From positions 17,329-81,328 of IMG/VR virus record IMGVR_UViG_3300021962_006679: 64,000 bases of DNA; one strand, written 5' to 3'. This stretch comes from a virus. Shown in pieces: positions 6,854 through 15,335 of the stretch (positions are counted from its first letter, which is position 1; each line of letters opens with the position of its first letter). A program made the position numbers and the translations under genes. The notes beneath the pieces were generated by a model. That model did no database searches. It saw only the letters and a list, made by a program, of their open reading frames with translations, and was not told the origin of the DNA.

Positions 6854-7174
6854 ATGAATACTATTAAACTTACGGATAGTGCCAAAGGATATCTAGTTCA
6901 GATAACAAAAAAAGAAAACAAACCCTATGTGTCACTAGCAATTAAGGGCGGCGGGTGCAGTGGATTTCAATATGTTTGGGGATTGTCAGCTGATTATCCT
7001 GACGTAACATGGAGCGATCCAATTGACGACTGCCTTGTTGTAGATCCTATGGCAGAGTTAATGCTGTTTGGGTGCACTATCGATTATGTAACTGAACTTG
7101 GTGGTAGTTTTCTAAAAGTAATAAATCCAAACGCAACTGCATCCTGCGGTTGTGGGGAAAGTTTTAGCGTATAA
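6854..7174 (+). CDS. HesB/IscA A-type Fe-S cluster carrier
   Basis: 106 residues, the usual length. The three cluster-binding cysteines are present in family positions: GGGCSGFQY (about residue 35) and the C-terminal SCGCGESF. A-type carriers pass Fe-S clusters to apo-proteins. A phage copy could supply host or phage Fe-S enzymes, including the three radical SAM proteins in this window (inference). HesB-like genes are known from marine T4-like phages. Confidence 0.9.
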   Translation: MNTIKLTDSAKGYLVQITKKENKPYVSLAIKGGGCSGFQYVWGLSADYPDVTWSDPIDDCLVVDPMAELMLFGCTIDYVTELGGSFLKVINPNATASCGCGESFSV

Positions 7175-7178
7175 TTCT

Positions 7179-7186
7179 AATAAATA
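7179..7186 (+). promoter_or_regulatory. T4-late-like promoter octamer
   Basis: AATAAATA, 21 nt before the start at 7208 of the large Ig-repeat virion protein. Confidence 0.5.
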
Positions 7187-7207
7187 CCATAAACACAAGG
7201 AATGTTT

Positions 7208-9703
7208 ATGGTAGCACCAGTATGGGTAACTCCCCCAGGGACACTAGGCACTATTGTTGAAGAAGAGTTTTATCAGATTCAACTAGATGCTACAAATGCA
7301 GCAACATACGAGCATTTGAGCGGTTTTTTACCAGACGGAATTCGCATTACAATCTATGGGCAATGCGAAGGTTTTCCAAAAAATATAGATTACATTCAGG
7401 GTGTGCCTAAATCAGTAACAACTGACACTGTAAATCAGTTCACTGTTAGAGCTACTAGTGAGGATGGTTTAGTGGCTGACCGTGTTTTTACTTTAACAGT
7501 AACTGGTCCAGACGCTCCCATTATTAATGCACTACCAGCCAGTAACCTAGGTAGTTATTTTGATGGTGACCAAATAAATGTTCAACTTACAGCAACAGAC
7601 GCTGATACAGCAGACACCCAAACATGGAAACTAATATCAGGGGAATTACCTGACGGAGTTACACTTAGTACATCAGGACTTTTAAGTGGTTGGATCACTC
7701 CTATGCCAACAGAAACTGGGGACAGTGGCTGGGACGAAAATAACTTTGACATTGGAAGTTTTGACTTTACTACAGTAAGCACCAATGTAACATACAAGTT
7801 TAAGGTGCAGGTTAGCGATAGCGGCGGTCTAACAAGTAGTAAAGAATACACATTATTTGTTGCCAGTAGAAACACACTAACTGCTGATAGCACGGTATTC
7901 ACAGCAGACACTTATGCACCTACAGCAAGTTCAACTAGTATTGAGAGTAAGATTACTGCTGATTTAAATGATAAAAGAACACCATATTTAAAAACACAAC
8001 CAGCAGACTTTGGTGAAATTTTACATGACAATTATTACAGTTTCCAGTTTGTTGGTGTAGATTTTGATGCAGACATTTTAGAATATAGTATAACGACTGG
8101 TGCTGGATTAGGGTACGACGCTGATGGAGTAGGATATGATGCAGCAGCATTAGATAGAGGTGATTTAGAATTGCCTCCTGGTATGACATTAGATCCTAAC
8201 TCAGGCTGGCTTACAGGTTACATACCTTCGCAGGCAGCAACTAAAAAAGACTATAAATTTGGTATACAAGTCCGTAAAAAAAATTATCCAGAGTATATAA
8301 GTGACATAACATTTTTTACACTTACAATTATAGGAAATATAGCAGGAACAGTTACTTGGCCAGCAGCAGACCTAGGAACTATTGACACTGGAGCAATAAG
8401 CGAACTAGATGTTCGTGCAACTATTAGCAATAACAAGAGTGTAAAATACGTTCTTAAAACAACGTATTCCAATAATCTCCCACAAGGATTGAGATTGGAA
8501 CAAAATGGACTAATTACAGGCCGTGTAAGTTTTAACCATCTTATGTTTGATACTGGATCTACTAGTTTTGACAAAAACAGTACACAGGTATCTGAAACAA
8601 CCTTCGAAAGAAAGCATACATTTACTGTAAGAGTCTTTAGTGACGACCTAACAATAGATACTTTTCAAACATTTAATATTGTAATTAAACCAAGCAGTTT
8701 TAAACCTTATGAGGCACTTTATGCTAAAGCACTAATAAGCAGTGGACAAAAAGACATTCATAGCATTCTTATTAACAACAGTGATGATATCGACCCTAAC
8801 AGTGTTTACAGACTTGGCGATCTAAACTTTGGCATACAGCAAAATATTAGAGCACTTGTTACAAGCGGACTTAATCCTGCTCTGTTAACTGATTATGTTG
8901 AAGCCATGGCTTATAATCATCACAATAATATTTTAAGATTTGGTGATATTAAAGTTGCTACAGCATATGAATCCGACGGAACTACAAAAAAGTATGAAGT
9001 TGTCTATGTTACACTAGTTGACAAGAGCCTGGGTATAGATCCTACAACTAAACTCCCCAGTGCACCCAAGCAACAAATCGATTTAGCAAAACAACAGAGT
9101 GTAACTGCTATGAGCGGATTTAATAGACGTCTTAGTGTAGACAGTTTGGGGCTAAGTGCTGACAGCGGCGGGTTTACTGGTGATGAACACAATTACAGAT
9201 ATGCCTATCCAAACAGTATAGAAAATATGCGATCACGCATTAAGGATGGCATAGGATATGCTGTACTAGAAAGATTAACTTTACCACAGTGGATGCAGGA
9301 CAAACAAATAGACACTGGCGGCAATATATTAGGTTATACACTTGCGGTGCCATTGGTATTTTGTAAACCTGGATCTGGCAAAAAAGTTGCATATCTTATT
9401 GGCCAACGAATTAGTAGTAGTAATATAGATCTAAAGAAAATAAGTTTTGAAGTTGATAGATTTATTCTTGATAATAATTTAAGTCAGTACTATAATAAGA
9501 CTACAGGTGCATGGTCAAGTGCAGGACAAACTACATTTGATGTTGCTACAACTGAAATGACATTAGATGGAGATGGAACCAGGTTTTTTGCAAATGCAGA
9601 CCAATATGCAGATCCAGACCAAAATGACCAATATATCAAGTTCCCCAAACGAGACATCTTCCGCTATGATCGTGCCAGTTCAGGATTTGAATACAATATT
9701 TAA
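7208..9703 (+). CDS. Virion protein with putative Ig (He_PIG) repeats
   Basis: 831 residues from ATG 7208, preferred over ATG 7202 because the Shine-Dalgarno AAGGAA (7197-7202) is then correctly spaced. At least three He_PIG-type motifs are visible (LPDGVTLSTSGLLSG, LPPGMTLDPNSGWLTG, LPQGLRLEQNGLITG) within cadherin/Ig-like beta domains. The C-terminal 300 residues are not Ig-like. Probably a tail- or neck-associated surface protein that binds host glycans. A late promoter octamer precedes it. Confidence 0.75.
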   Translation: MVAPVWVTPPGTLGTIVEEEFYQIQLDATNAATYEHLSGFLPDGIRITIYGQCEGFPKNIDYIQGVPKSVTTDTVNQFTVRATSEDGLVADRVFTLTVTGPDAPIINALPASNLGSYFDGDQINVQLTATDADTADTQTWKLISGELPDGVTLSTSGLLSGWITPMPTETGDSGWDENNFDIGSFDFTTVSTNVTYKFKVQVSDSGGLTSSKEYTLFVASRNTLTADSTVFTADTYAPTASSTSIESKITADLNDKRTPYLKTQPADFGEILHDNYYSFQFVGVDFDADILEYSITTGAGLGYDADGVGYDAAALDRGDLELPPGMTLDPNSGWLTGYIPSQAATKKDYKFGIQVRKKNYPEYISDITFFTLTIIGNIAGTVTWPAADLGTIDTGAISELDVRATISNNKSVKYVLKTTYSNNLPQGLRLEQNGLITGRVSFNHLMFDTGSTSFDKNSTQVSETTFERKHTFTVRVFSDDLTIDTFQTFNIVIKPSSFKPYEALYAKALISSGQKDIHSILINNSDDIDPNSVYRLGDLNFGIQQNIRALVTSGLNPALLTDYVEAMAYNHHNNILRFGDIKVATAYESDGTTKKYEVVYVTLVDKSLGIDPTTKLPSAPKQQIDLAKQQSVTAMSGFNRRLSVDSLGLSADSGGFTGDEHNYRYAYPNSIENMRSRIKDGIGYAVLERLTLPQWMQDKQIDTGGNILGYTLAVPLVFCKPGSGKKVAYLIGQRISSSNIDLKKISFEVDRFILDNNLSQYYNKTTGAWSSAGQTTFDVATTEMTLDGDGTRFFANADQYADPDQNDQYIKFPKRDIFRYDRASSGFEYNI

Positions 9704-9705
9704 TT

Positions 9706-9713
9706 GATAAATA
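9706..9713 (+). promoter_or_regulatory. T4-late-like promoter octamer
   Basis: GATAAATA, 27 nt before the virion protein gene at 9741. Confidence 0.45.
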
Positions 9714-9740
9714 ATAATGTTCCCATGGAGTTAACATAGT

Positions 9741-10472
9741 ATGGCTAGTAATATCAATGCAAATAATATAGACGGTACTTATCCTATCGCGGGTCAGGAC
9801 AACGATAGTCAAGGCTTCAGAGATAATTTTACTAATATCAAAACAAACTTCACAAATGCAAAATCTGAAATAGAAGACCTCCAAAGCAAAGTTGTTCTTA
9901 AAAGCGCACTTATAGGCACAAGTTTAAGCAATGCCGGCGGTGGCTCTATTATGAGCGATTTCCAACTCCAGGACATGAGCGAAACCCGTGTGGCAAAGGG
10001 AACAACTAGCGGCACAGTAACTATTGAATATACTAGTGGTGGGTATCAGACAGTAACAACTAGCGGAAATATTAGTCTTGAGTTTACTAATTTCAGCGCA
10101 AGTGGAACACTTAGCAGAGTAAGAGTAGAAATTACAATTGCAAGTGCTAGCCACACAGTGACACTTCCAAGTGCAGTCACAATTGGCGCTAACACACTAC
10201 AAGGTATTGTTCCAGCAACCAAAGTTATTACCTTTGATGCTGCTGGTACATACATTTTCGAATTTACGACAGATGACTCGGGTACAACTATTGCAGTAAA
10301 TGATCTTACCCGTAACCGCACCCAAATGGATGTACGCACACCAGCAAACACTGGACAGAGCGGCGATGTTGCAGGCATGGCAGTAGTTGATAGCAGTTAC
10401 ATTTATGTTTGCACAGGAACATATGATGGATCTACAGTTATCTGGAAGCGTGTAGGTATTAGTGCCTACTAA
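9741..10472 (+). CDS. Conserved virion structural protein
   Basis: 243 residues. The N-terminus (INANNIDGTYPIAGQDNDSQGF) with the following helix FRDNFTNIKTNF is a hallmark of a structural protein found in many marine T4-like myoviruses. The rest is beta-rich with many T/S/G residues, as in fibre or baseplate-attached proteins. It follows the Ig-repeat protein and has its own late octamer. Exact position in the particle unknown. Confidence 0.7.
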   Translation: MASNINANNIDGTYPIAGQDNDSQGFRDNFTNIKTNFTNAKSEIEDLQSKVVLKSALIGTSLSNAGGGSIMSDFQLQDMSETRVAKGTTSGTVTIEYTSGGYQTVTTSGNISLEFTNFSASGTLSRVRVEITIASASHTVTLPSAVTIGANTLQGIVPATKVITFDAAGTYIFEFTTDDSGTTIAVNDLTRNRTQMDVRTPANTGQSGDVAGMAVVDSSYIYVCTGTYDGSTVIWKRVGISAY

Positions 10473-10492
10473 GTTATACTAAGGTATAAACA

Positions 10493-11260
10493 ATGCAAGA
10501 CGCAGAATTTGTTGTTAGTGCAGCTCAAGGCTGTTTTGGCAATCATTTGAGATGGCTGTTGTTACTTGACCCAAAATTTAATTTTAAATTTACTGACTTT
10601 AATTTACAACCTAGTAAATTTTATACATATCAAGATATGTATTTCCACAAGTATGGTCATCTAAACTACAATGACTTTAAAAATTTAAATCCTGATTCGA
10701 TAGACCAAAAGTTGTTAACGGATTATGTTAATGATTTTGATTTACCTACACTAGACTTTACTTCAACCGAATCAAAAATTAAATCTATTGAAAATTATGT
10801 ATATCCTAAAAGTAGAACTTGGCACAATTGGTTATACTTTGAATTTAAATTTAGGGAGATTATACAATGTATAACTTTTGACCATTTTATTCCAGATTTT
10901 AAATCAAATATAAAATATTTAAGCCTAGTTCCAGACAATGTACATAATGCTTTTAAATGGTATGTAAAGTGGAATAGTGGCTTAAATGCTATATCTAAAG
11001 ATGAACTGTTATGGGACATTAATAACTTTAAAAATAATACCGTCAAATCAATGTCTACTAACCCAAATGTATGTATGTTAAATTCTGATATTTTGTATAA
11101 TCATACATTAGATAAGGATATATACAAAAAGGCAATTAATCATTTTGGACTATCAGACTGTTATAATCAAGCAAATTATGTCCATGGTCTTTGGTATGAG
11201 TTGCATAAAAACTCAGAAAGACAAATGATAAGTGACTTAAAAGAGTTGTTTGAATTATAA
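10493..11260 (+). CDS. Hypothetical protein, possibly sulfotransferase-like
   Basis: 255 residues, AT-rich codon use. The N-terminus VVSAAQGCFGNHLRWLLLL resembles the phosphosulfate-binding start of some phage sulfotransferase-like proteins, and YPKSRTWHNWLYFEFKFREI could be the second anion site. These matches are weak and no family can be assigned with confidence. It lies among virion genes but is not obviously structural. Confidence 0.5.
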   Translation: MQDAEFVVSAAQGCFGNHLRWLLLLDPKFNFKFTDFNLQPSKFYTYQDMYFHKYGHLNYNDFKNLNPDSIDQKLLTDYVNDFDLPTLDFTSTESKIKSIENYVYPKSRTWHNWLYFEFKFREIIQCITFDHFIPDFKSNIKYLSLVPDNVHNAFKWYVKWNSGLNAISKDELLWDINNFKNNTVKSMSTNPNVCMLNSDILYNHTLDKDIYKKAINHFGLSDCYNQANYVHGLWYELHKNSERQMISDLKELFEL

Positions 11261-11263
11261 ATA
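11256..11263 (+). promoter_or_regulatory. T4-late-like promoter octamer
   Basis: A perfect TATAAATA overlapping the stop codon of the upstream gene, 23 nt before the gene at 11287. Confidence 0.5.
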
Positions 11264-11286
11264 AGTACATAACAGGAAACAAAACA

Positions 11287-11622
11287 ATGAATAATGATGA
11301 ATTTAGATCACTGCAAAATAAACTAGCAAGCATCCAAGCACTAGGCGACATGCGTTTGTCTACACAACCAATTGTGGAAGACAAAGAAAATGCAAAAAGC
11401 GAACTATTAGCAATTCTTCATCAACTTGAAGATTTAAGCCGTGAAGCTTCTGCTATTATGCAGTCTAATTTCCCAAATTCTTATCGCCAAGCTCAAGCAT
11501 ATGGCTCACTACTATTTGGTAAGAGCAAGAATCCATACGATACAACATTTGAACAACTTATTCTAAACCTAGATCAAGAAGATACAGACTTTGCTGACGA
11601 CGACTACAGAGAAGAAGACTGA
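11287..11622 (+). CDS. Hypothetical protein
   Basis: 111 residues, mostly helical, with an acidic tail (DQEDTDFADDDYREED). No family recognised. Preceded by a perfect late octamer and Shine-Dalgarno AGGA. Confidence 0.6.
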   Translation: MNNDEFRSLQNKLASIQALGDMRLSTQPIVEDKENAKSELLAILHQLEDLSREASAIMQSNFPNSYRQAQAYGSLLFGKSKNPYDTTFEQLILNLDQEDTDFADDDYREED

Positions 11623-11637
11623 GACCTATTATATAAA

Positions 11638-11665
11638 TTGACTTAATGAACTCCTGTAGTATAAT
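11638..11665 (+). promoter_or_regulatory. sigma70-like promoter for mazG operon
   Basis: TTGACT (11638-11643), 16-bp spacer containing TGTAG, consensus TATAAT (11660-11665). Followed after 20 nt by the mazG start with Shine-Dalgarno AGGAG. Confidence 0.8.
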
Positions 11666-11684
11666 AAACTATAGGAGTTTTTTA

Positions 11685-12089
11685 ATGACGCAAATCGACT
11701 TGAACAAGTATGCAGTATTTGTGACTGCTGTTACCAGCAACGAAAGTAAAAACAGTGCCGCTCTCGAGGCTAGCATCCGTGAATTGTCCAAACATGTTAT
11801 TGTACCGCGGTTGCTTACAGCAAGTATTGGTCTAGCAAGTGAGACCGGTGAATTTAGCGAAATTGTGAAAAAGTGTTTATTTCAAGGCAAACCTGTAAAT
11901 GAGGAAACATTATTTCACATGAAGCGTGAGTTGGGTGATATTATCTGGTATTGGATTCAGGGATGCTATGCATTGAACCTAGATCCTAACGATGTAATTG
12001 CAGAGAATGTAAATAAACTGAAAGCCCGTTATCCAGGCGGAGAATTCGACGCTTATTACAGCGAAAACAGAAAAGATGGAGATCTATGA
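11685..12089 (+). CDS. mazG: MazG-type nucleotide pyrophosphohydrolase
   Basis: 134 residues from ATG 11685. The all-alpha NTP-PPase metal-binding motif is visible as SETGEFSEIVKK followed by KRELGDIIWYW (ExxE...ExxD), and the family tail NKLKARYPGGEFD is present. MazG hydrolyses nucleoside triphosphates; in marine phages it was proposed to alter (p)ppGpp or to recycle host nucleotides. First gene of an early-type operon; the stop overlaps the APS-kinase ATG. Confidence 0.9.
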   Translation: MTQIDLNKYAVFVTAVTSNESKNSAALEASIRELSKHVIVPRLLTASIGLASETGEFSEIVKKCLFQGKPVNEETLFHMKRELGDIIWYWIQGCYALNLDPNDVIAENVNKLKARYPGGEFDAYYSENRKDGDL

Positions 12090-12514
12090 AAGTACTAATT
12101 TACGGATTACCCGGTGCTGGTAAAAGCACCCTTGCAGAACCTTTCGCTAAACTAATTGGTGGTGTTTGGATCAATGCAGATAAAGTTAGAGAACGATATA
12201 ATGACTGGGACTTTAGCCCAGAGGGTAGAATTCGTCAAGCACAACGCATGCGTCATCTGGCAGATGGTGTAGTAATGGCTGGCAAAACTGCTGTTGCTGA
12301 TTTTGTTTGCCCAACAGAACGAGCTCGTAAAGAGTTCGGTGCAGACTTTACTGTATGGATGGATACTATAGAAGCTGGCAGATTTGAAGATACTAATGCA
12401 ATGTTTGAAAAGCCAGCCAAAGTAGACTACCATGTTAAGGCTTGGTTCGATGACACCCCGCAACAACTAATAGATGTTGTTAAAGTATGGATGGAGAGAA
12501 ACGATGAGCTTTGA
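12086..12514 (+). CDS. Adenylylsulfate (APS) kinase-like protein
   Basis: 142 residues. The P-loop is GLPGAGKSTLA (residues 7-17), followed by NADKVRERYNDWDFS, GRIRQAQRM and DFVCPTERARKEF, the layout of APS kinases. The enzyme would phosphorylate APS to PAPS, the sulfate donor for sulfotransferases such as those at 27232 and 60178. It sits in the MazG operon and overlaps the following nucleotidyltransferase. A different small-substrate kinase is possible. Confidence 0.75.
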   Translation: MKVLIYGLPGAGKSTLAEPFAKLIGGVWINADKVRERYNDWDFSPEGRIRQAQRMRHLADGVVMAGKTAVADFVCPTERARKEFGADFTVWMDTIEAGRFEDTNAMFEKPAKVDYHVKAWFDDTPQQLIDVVKVWMERNDEL

Positions 12515-12977
12515 CTTCCAAAAACCAACCGTCCAAATGCTGGGCCGCTGGCAACCCTGGCACGATGGACATACGGCTCTGTTTAAGAAAGCATTAGCTA
12601 TAACAGGTCAAGTATGTATCATGGTGCGAGATGTAGGTGGTATTGTTGGTTCTGATGCCGGTGCCGGGCGCACCGCAACCGTACAAAGTGATAATCCTTT
12701 TGATTTTAAAACTGTAGTTGAGAACATTAAAATTGGTTTAGGCAAACATGGTTTTGCCTATTATGAAGAATATACAGTTATGCTAGTGCCTAATATTGTT
12801 GATATTAGTTATGGTCGCGGAGTAGGTTATACATTTACTGAACATGATCTAGGCGCAGCCGTACACGATATTAGTGCAACAAAGATTCGTGCTCGGATGC
12901 GTGAAGAAGGTACTCTTGCTAAAGTAGAAACACTACAAGTTGATCATGTAGCTGTAGTTGGCGGTGCTAACGATTAG
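12504..12977 (+). CDS. Cytidylyltransferase-like nucleotidyltransferase
   Basis: 157 residues from ATG 12504. The HxGH motif is in GRWQPWHDGHTALF (residues 17-30) and the C-terminal ISATKIRARM is the ISxTxxR motif of the nucleotidylyltransferase superfamily (NMN adenylyltransferase, cytidylyltransferases). It transfers NMP to a small substrate; which one cannot be told. Tight coupling to the APS kinase suggests a shared pathway, though an NAD role is equally plausible. Confidence 0.75.
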   Translation: MSFDFQKPTVQMLGRWQPWHDGHTALFKKALAITGQVCIMVRDVGGIVGSDAGAGRTATVQSDNPFDFKTVVENIKIGLGKHGFAYYEEYTVMLVPNIVDISYGRGVGYTFTEHDLGAAVHDISATKIRARMREEGTLAKVETLQVDHVAVVGGAND

Positions 12978-12985
12978 GAAATGTT

Positions 12986-13231
12986 ATGCATCCACTAGCA
13001 CCAAACTTTTCAGACATGTCAGACGCTGATTTAAATGAAAATATTAAAAAACTTCAAACTAGGTTAAGTCATGCTTATAGAACTAGTTCTAGTGTGGTGC
13101 CTCAAATTCAAATGTTATTGCAAGATTACATTGAAGAACGTGGACGCAGAGATAAAGAATCATTAGATAAACTCATGCAAAAAAGCAAGGACTCAGGAAA
13201 TGACTGGGACGACATTATTGACATTGGATAA
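12986..13231 (+). CDS. Conserved phage hypothetical protein
   Basis: 81 residues, helical. Starts MHPLAPNFSDMSD and resembles a small protein conserved in marine T4-like phages; function unknown. A mid-protein segment (AYRTSSSVVPQIQMLLQDYIEE) could form a coiled coil. Confidence 0.6.
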   Translation: MHPLAPNFSDMSDADLNENIKKLQTRLSHAYRTSSSVVPQIQMLLQDYIEERGRRDKESLDKLMQKSKDSGNDWDDIIDIG

Positions 13232-13234
13232 GTC

Positions 13235-13861
13235 ATGATTACACTTAAACATAAATTTTTAGCTACTATAATTATTGATGGACAAATTCTTCCCAACAGT
13301 TGGGACCTAAACATAGACATGGTTCCTAATCCTAGTGAGTCTACTCACGATATTAGTGTAGTTACTGATCGTGTAAATGTTTGGATAGAAAGTATGCTAG
13401 ACAACAGTATGCTTGTTGGGCCTGGCGATATGCATTTGTTAAAAGAAATGGAATGTCCATTTAGCATAGGTGTTCATCCATTGCCTGATGAACCCTACGA
13501 TAGAATGATTGCAATTTGCTTATACACCAAGTTAAGTGCTATAATGGAAAAAAAGATGTTTATTAATAGCATCTGGTTAGAAAGTTATCAAAGTGAAGGC
13601 ATCAGCCACACTTACACTAGTGAAGAAGGCGACGGCGATTTACTCAAGGCTCTAGCAGAACCTGGCAATGAAGAGTTTGCAAGTTATTGGTACAGAAAAG
13701 ATCCAGTATTCTTTAGAGTAGACGCAGATGGTATGGAACTAAAAGAACAAACCTGGGGAGAACTAGGGCTGGCATTGAAGTCTGAAGAAGATGGCAAAGT
13801 TATTCCAATGCGGTTCAAGCCAAGAATAATTCCTGGTGACAAGGGAGATGATATTGCTTAG
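13235..13861 (+). CDS. Conserved phage hypothetical protein
   Basis: 208 residues. Mixed alpha/beta, rich in acidic residues; no catalytic motif seen. It follows the previous gene by 3 nt and overlaps the DnaE-like fragment by 14 nt, placing it in the mazG-to-dnaE-like operon. Confidence 0.6.
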   Translation: MITLKHKFLATIIIDGQILPNSWDLNIDMVPNPSESTHDISVVTDRVNVWIESMLDNSMLVGPGDMHLLKEMECPFSIGVHPLPDEPYDRMIAICLYTKLSAIMEKKMFINSIWLESYQSEGISHTYTSEEGDGDLLKALAEPGNEEFASYWYRKDPVFFRVDADGMELKEQTWGELGLALKSEEDGKVIPMRFKPRIIPGDKGDDIA

Positions 13862-14366
13862 TCTAGACAGTTATGGCAGACAAGTTTATAAAGAGCAGGA
13901 TGCTATAAATTTACTGTATAGAAATCCAAATGTGGACTTACAGAGTCTAAACATAAAAGATGTAGAACAATTTAATCGCGCAAGTGAAATACTGTACGCT
14001 GGTTATAGACTAGAGAAGACAGCAGATTTGGATTGTACACCTGTAGAATATCATAAACAAAACCAACAAAACTGGCATATGCCACAAGAATATAAAGATC
14101 TAGATATAGCAAAATGGTGTTTAGATCGTTGTACACACGCAGAACAGTTGCAAAGAGTTGGAACTGAACTATTACTGTATCAAGAACGGGACTTATTTCC
14201 CCTATTACAATTCCTACTTTATATGGTTGACACCATGCGAGCAAATAGTATAATATGGGGAGTAGGACGTGGTAGTAGTGTAGCAAGTTATGTATTGTAT
14301 CTTATCGGAGTACACAAAGTAGACAGTTTGTATTACGATTTAGATATCACAGAATTTTTACGATAA
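13848..14366 (+). CDS. DnaE (DNA polymerase III alpha)-like fragment
   Basis: About 172 residues. The C-terminal half (GVGRGSSVASYVLYLIGVHKVDSLYYDL then EFLR) matches the bacterial DnaE segment GPGRGSGAGS...LEYDL..ERFL, but the protein stops just before the position where DnaE has the catalytic PDxDxD motif. It therefore cannot be a polymerase by itself. The start is uncertain: GTG 13836, ATG 13848 or TTG 13854; the last has the best spacing to AAGGGAG at 13841-13847. It may bind DNA, nucleotides or the host replisome. Confidence 0.75.
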   Translation: MILLSLDSYGRQVYKEQDAINLLYRNPNVDLQSLNIKDVEQFNRASEILYAGYRLEKTADLDCTPVEYHKQNQQNWHMPQEYKDLDIAKWCLDRCTHAEQLQRVGTELLLYQERDLFPLLQFLLYMVDTMRANSIIWGVGRGSSVASYVLYLIGVHKVDSLYYDLDITEFLR

Positions 14367-14369
14367 ATA
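14362..14369 (+). promoter_or_regulatory. T4-late-like promoter octamer
   Basis: GATAAATA overlapping the DnaE-like stop, 25 nt before the gene at 14395, which has Shine-Dalgarno TAGGAG. Confidence 0.45.
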
Positions 14370-14394
14370 TATGCGTATATTATAGGAGTTAATT

Positions 14395-14859
14395 ATGGCA
14401 AAAAGAACATATCGATCAGCAAACGGAAAAATAGTTGATTTTGGCGGCTTGTTAAGTCAAAACGAAACTGTTCCTGCCCTGGGCAATATGAATGTAAATG
14501 CAAGAGGAGACGAAATTACTCCAGACGGCACAATTACAAGAACTCGCGAACAAGTTATGCGTGAGTATCATCAAATGAGCAATGCTCAAGTGCCACAGGA
14601 TGATCGCATACCTGAAAGTGCTGATGATACCTGGAGTGACTGGGAACCACGAGTAGAACCAGAACTAGTCAAAACTAGCGAGCCTGCTGTAGAAGATGTA
14701 GCAGATGAGCCAGTTACTGAAGCAGCACCAAAACCAGCGGCTGCTGAGCCTAGGCCAAGTGCTGGACTTGCTAGTGCAGTAGCAGCAGCGAGAACAGTTA
14801 CACCAACTGTAACTACAAAACCCGACGCAAAAACAACCGCAGGAGTAACCAGATTATAA
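14395..14859 (+). CDS. Conserved phage hypothetical protein
   Basis: 154 residues. Ordered N-terminal half (KRTYRSANGKIVDFGGLL) and a low-complexity Ala/Pro/Glu-rich C-terminal half (from about residue 90). Similar proteins occur upstream of the co-chaperonin in marine T4-like phages. Function unknown; a virion or assembly role is plausible given the late octamer. Confidence 0.6.
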   Translation: MAKRTYRSANGKIVDFGGLLSQNETVPALGNMNVNARGDEITPDGTITRTREQVMREYHQMSNAQVPQDDRIPESADDTWSDWEPRVEPELVKTSEPAVEDVADEPVTEAAPKPAAAEPRPSAGLASAVAAARTVTPTVTTKPDAKTTAGVTRL

Positions 14860-14860
14860 T

Positions 14861-15223
14861 ATGCCAATATCAATTACAAATGTAACAGGAACATTTAAGC
14901 CATTACATGCTGGCGTTCTTGTAAGACAGATGAAATTCGATCAAATTACCACCAGTGGTGGAATTATTATTCCTGGCGATGATGGAGAGCTTAGAGGCAT
15001 TCATCCACGCTGGGCAGAAGTTATTGCTATTGGTCCAGAGCAGACTGATGTAGTAATTGGCCAATGGGTATTAGTAGCACATGGTCGCTGGAGTAGGGGA
15101 TTTACTCTCAATGGCGAAACATGTAGAACTGTAGACCCCAAGGACATATTAGGCGTAAGCGACGAAAAGCCTGTGGAAGATTTTGCACCTCCAACTATGG
15201 GACATGCGAGAGATGAGCACTGA
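14861..15223 (+). CDS. GroES/gp31-like co-chaperonin
   Basis: 120 residues. The GroES beta-barrel core is visible: PLHAGVLVRQ, a mobile-loop-like ITTSGGIIIPGDD, then WAEVIAIGPEQTD and a C-terminal VDPKDILGV. T4 gp31 replaces host GroES to fold the major capsid protein inside GroEL; the same role is likely here. It is longer than GroES (about 97) because of an acidic tail. Its end overlaps a 40-residue ORF. Confidence 0.85.
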   Translation: MPISITNVTGTFKPLHAGVLVRQMKFDQITTSGGIIIPGDDGELRGIHPRWAEVIAIGPEQTDVVIGQWVLVAHGRWSRGFTLNGETCRTVDPKDILGVSDEKPVEDFAPPTMGHARDEH

Positions 15224-15335
15224 AGAAATTCTTAAACACAATGTAAGAGAATTACAAGAGCAACTCCAAAAAGCATATATTAGAATTAAAGAACTAAACG
15301 AAGAATTAGAACTTGAGAGAAACAAAACTCGTTAA
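15213..15335 (+). CDS. 40-residue coiled-coil miniprotein
   Basis: ATG 15213 to TAA 15335. The product is almost entirely one heptad-patterned helix (VRELQEQLQKAYIRIKELN). It overlaps the co-chaperonin end (11 nt) and the methyltransferase start (23 nt), filling the only gap between them in a third frame. AGAG-type Shine-Dalgarno only. No family recognised. Confidence 0.5.
   Translation: MSTEEILKHNVRELQEQLQKAYIRIKELNEELELERNKTR

Noticed and set aside
9004-10378. Long open frames on the minus strand opposite the virion genes
   Set aside because: They mirror T/S/G-rich coding sequence on the other strand, lack ribosome-binding sites and look like no known protein.
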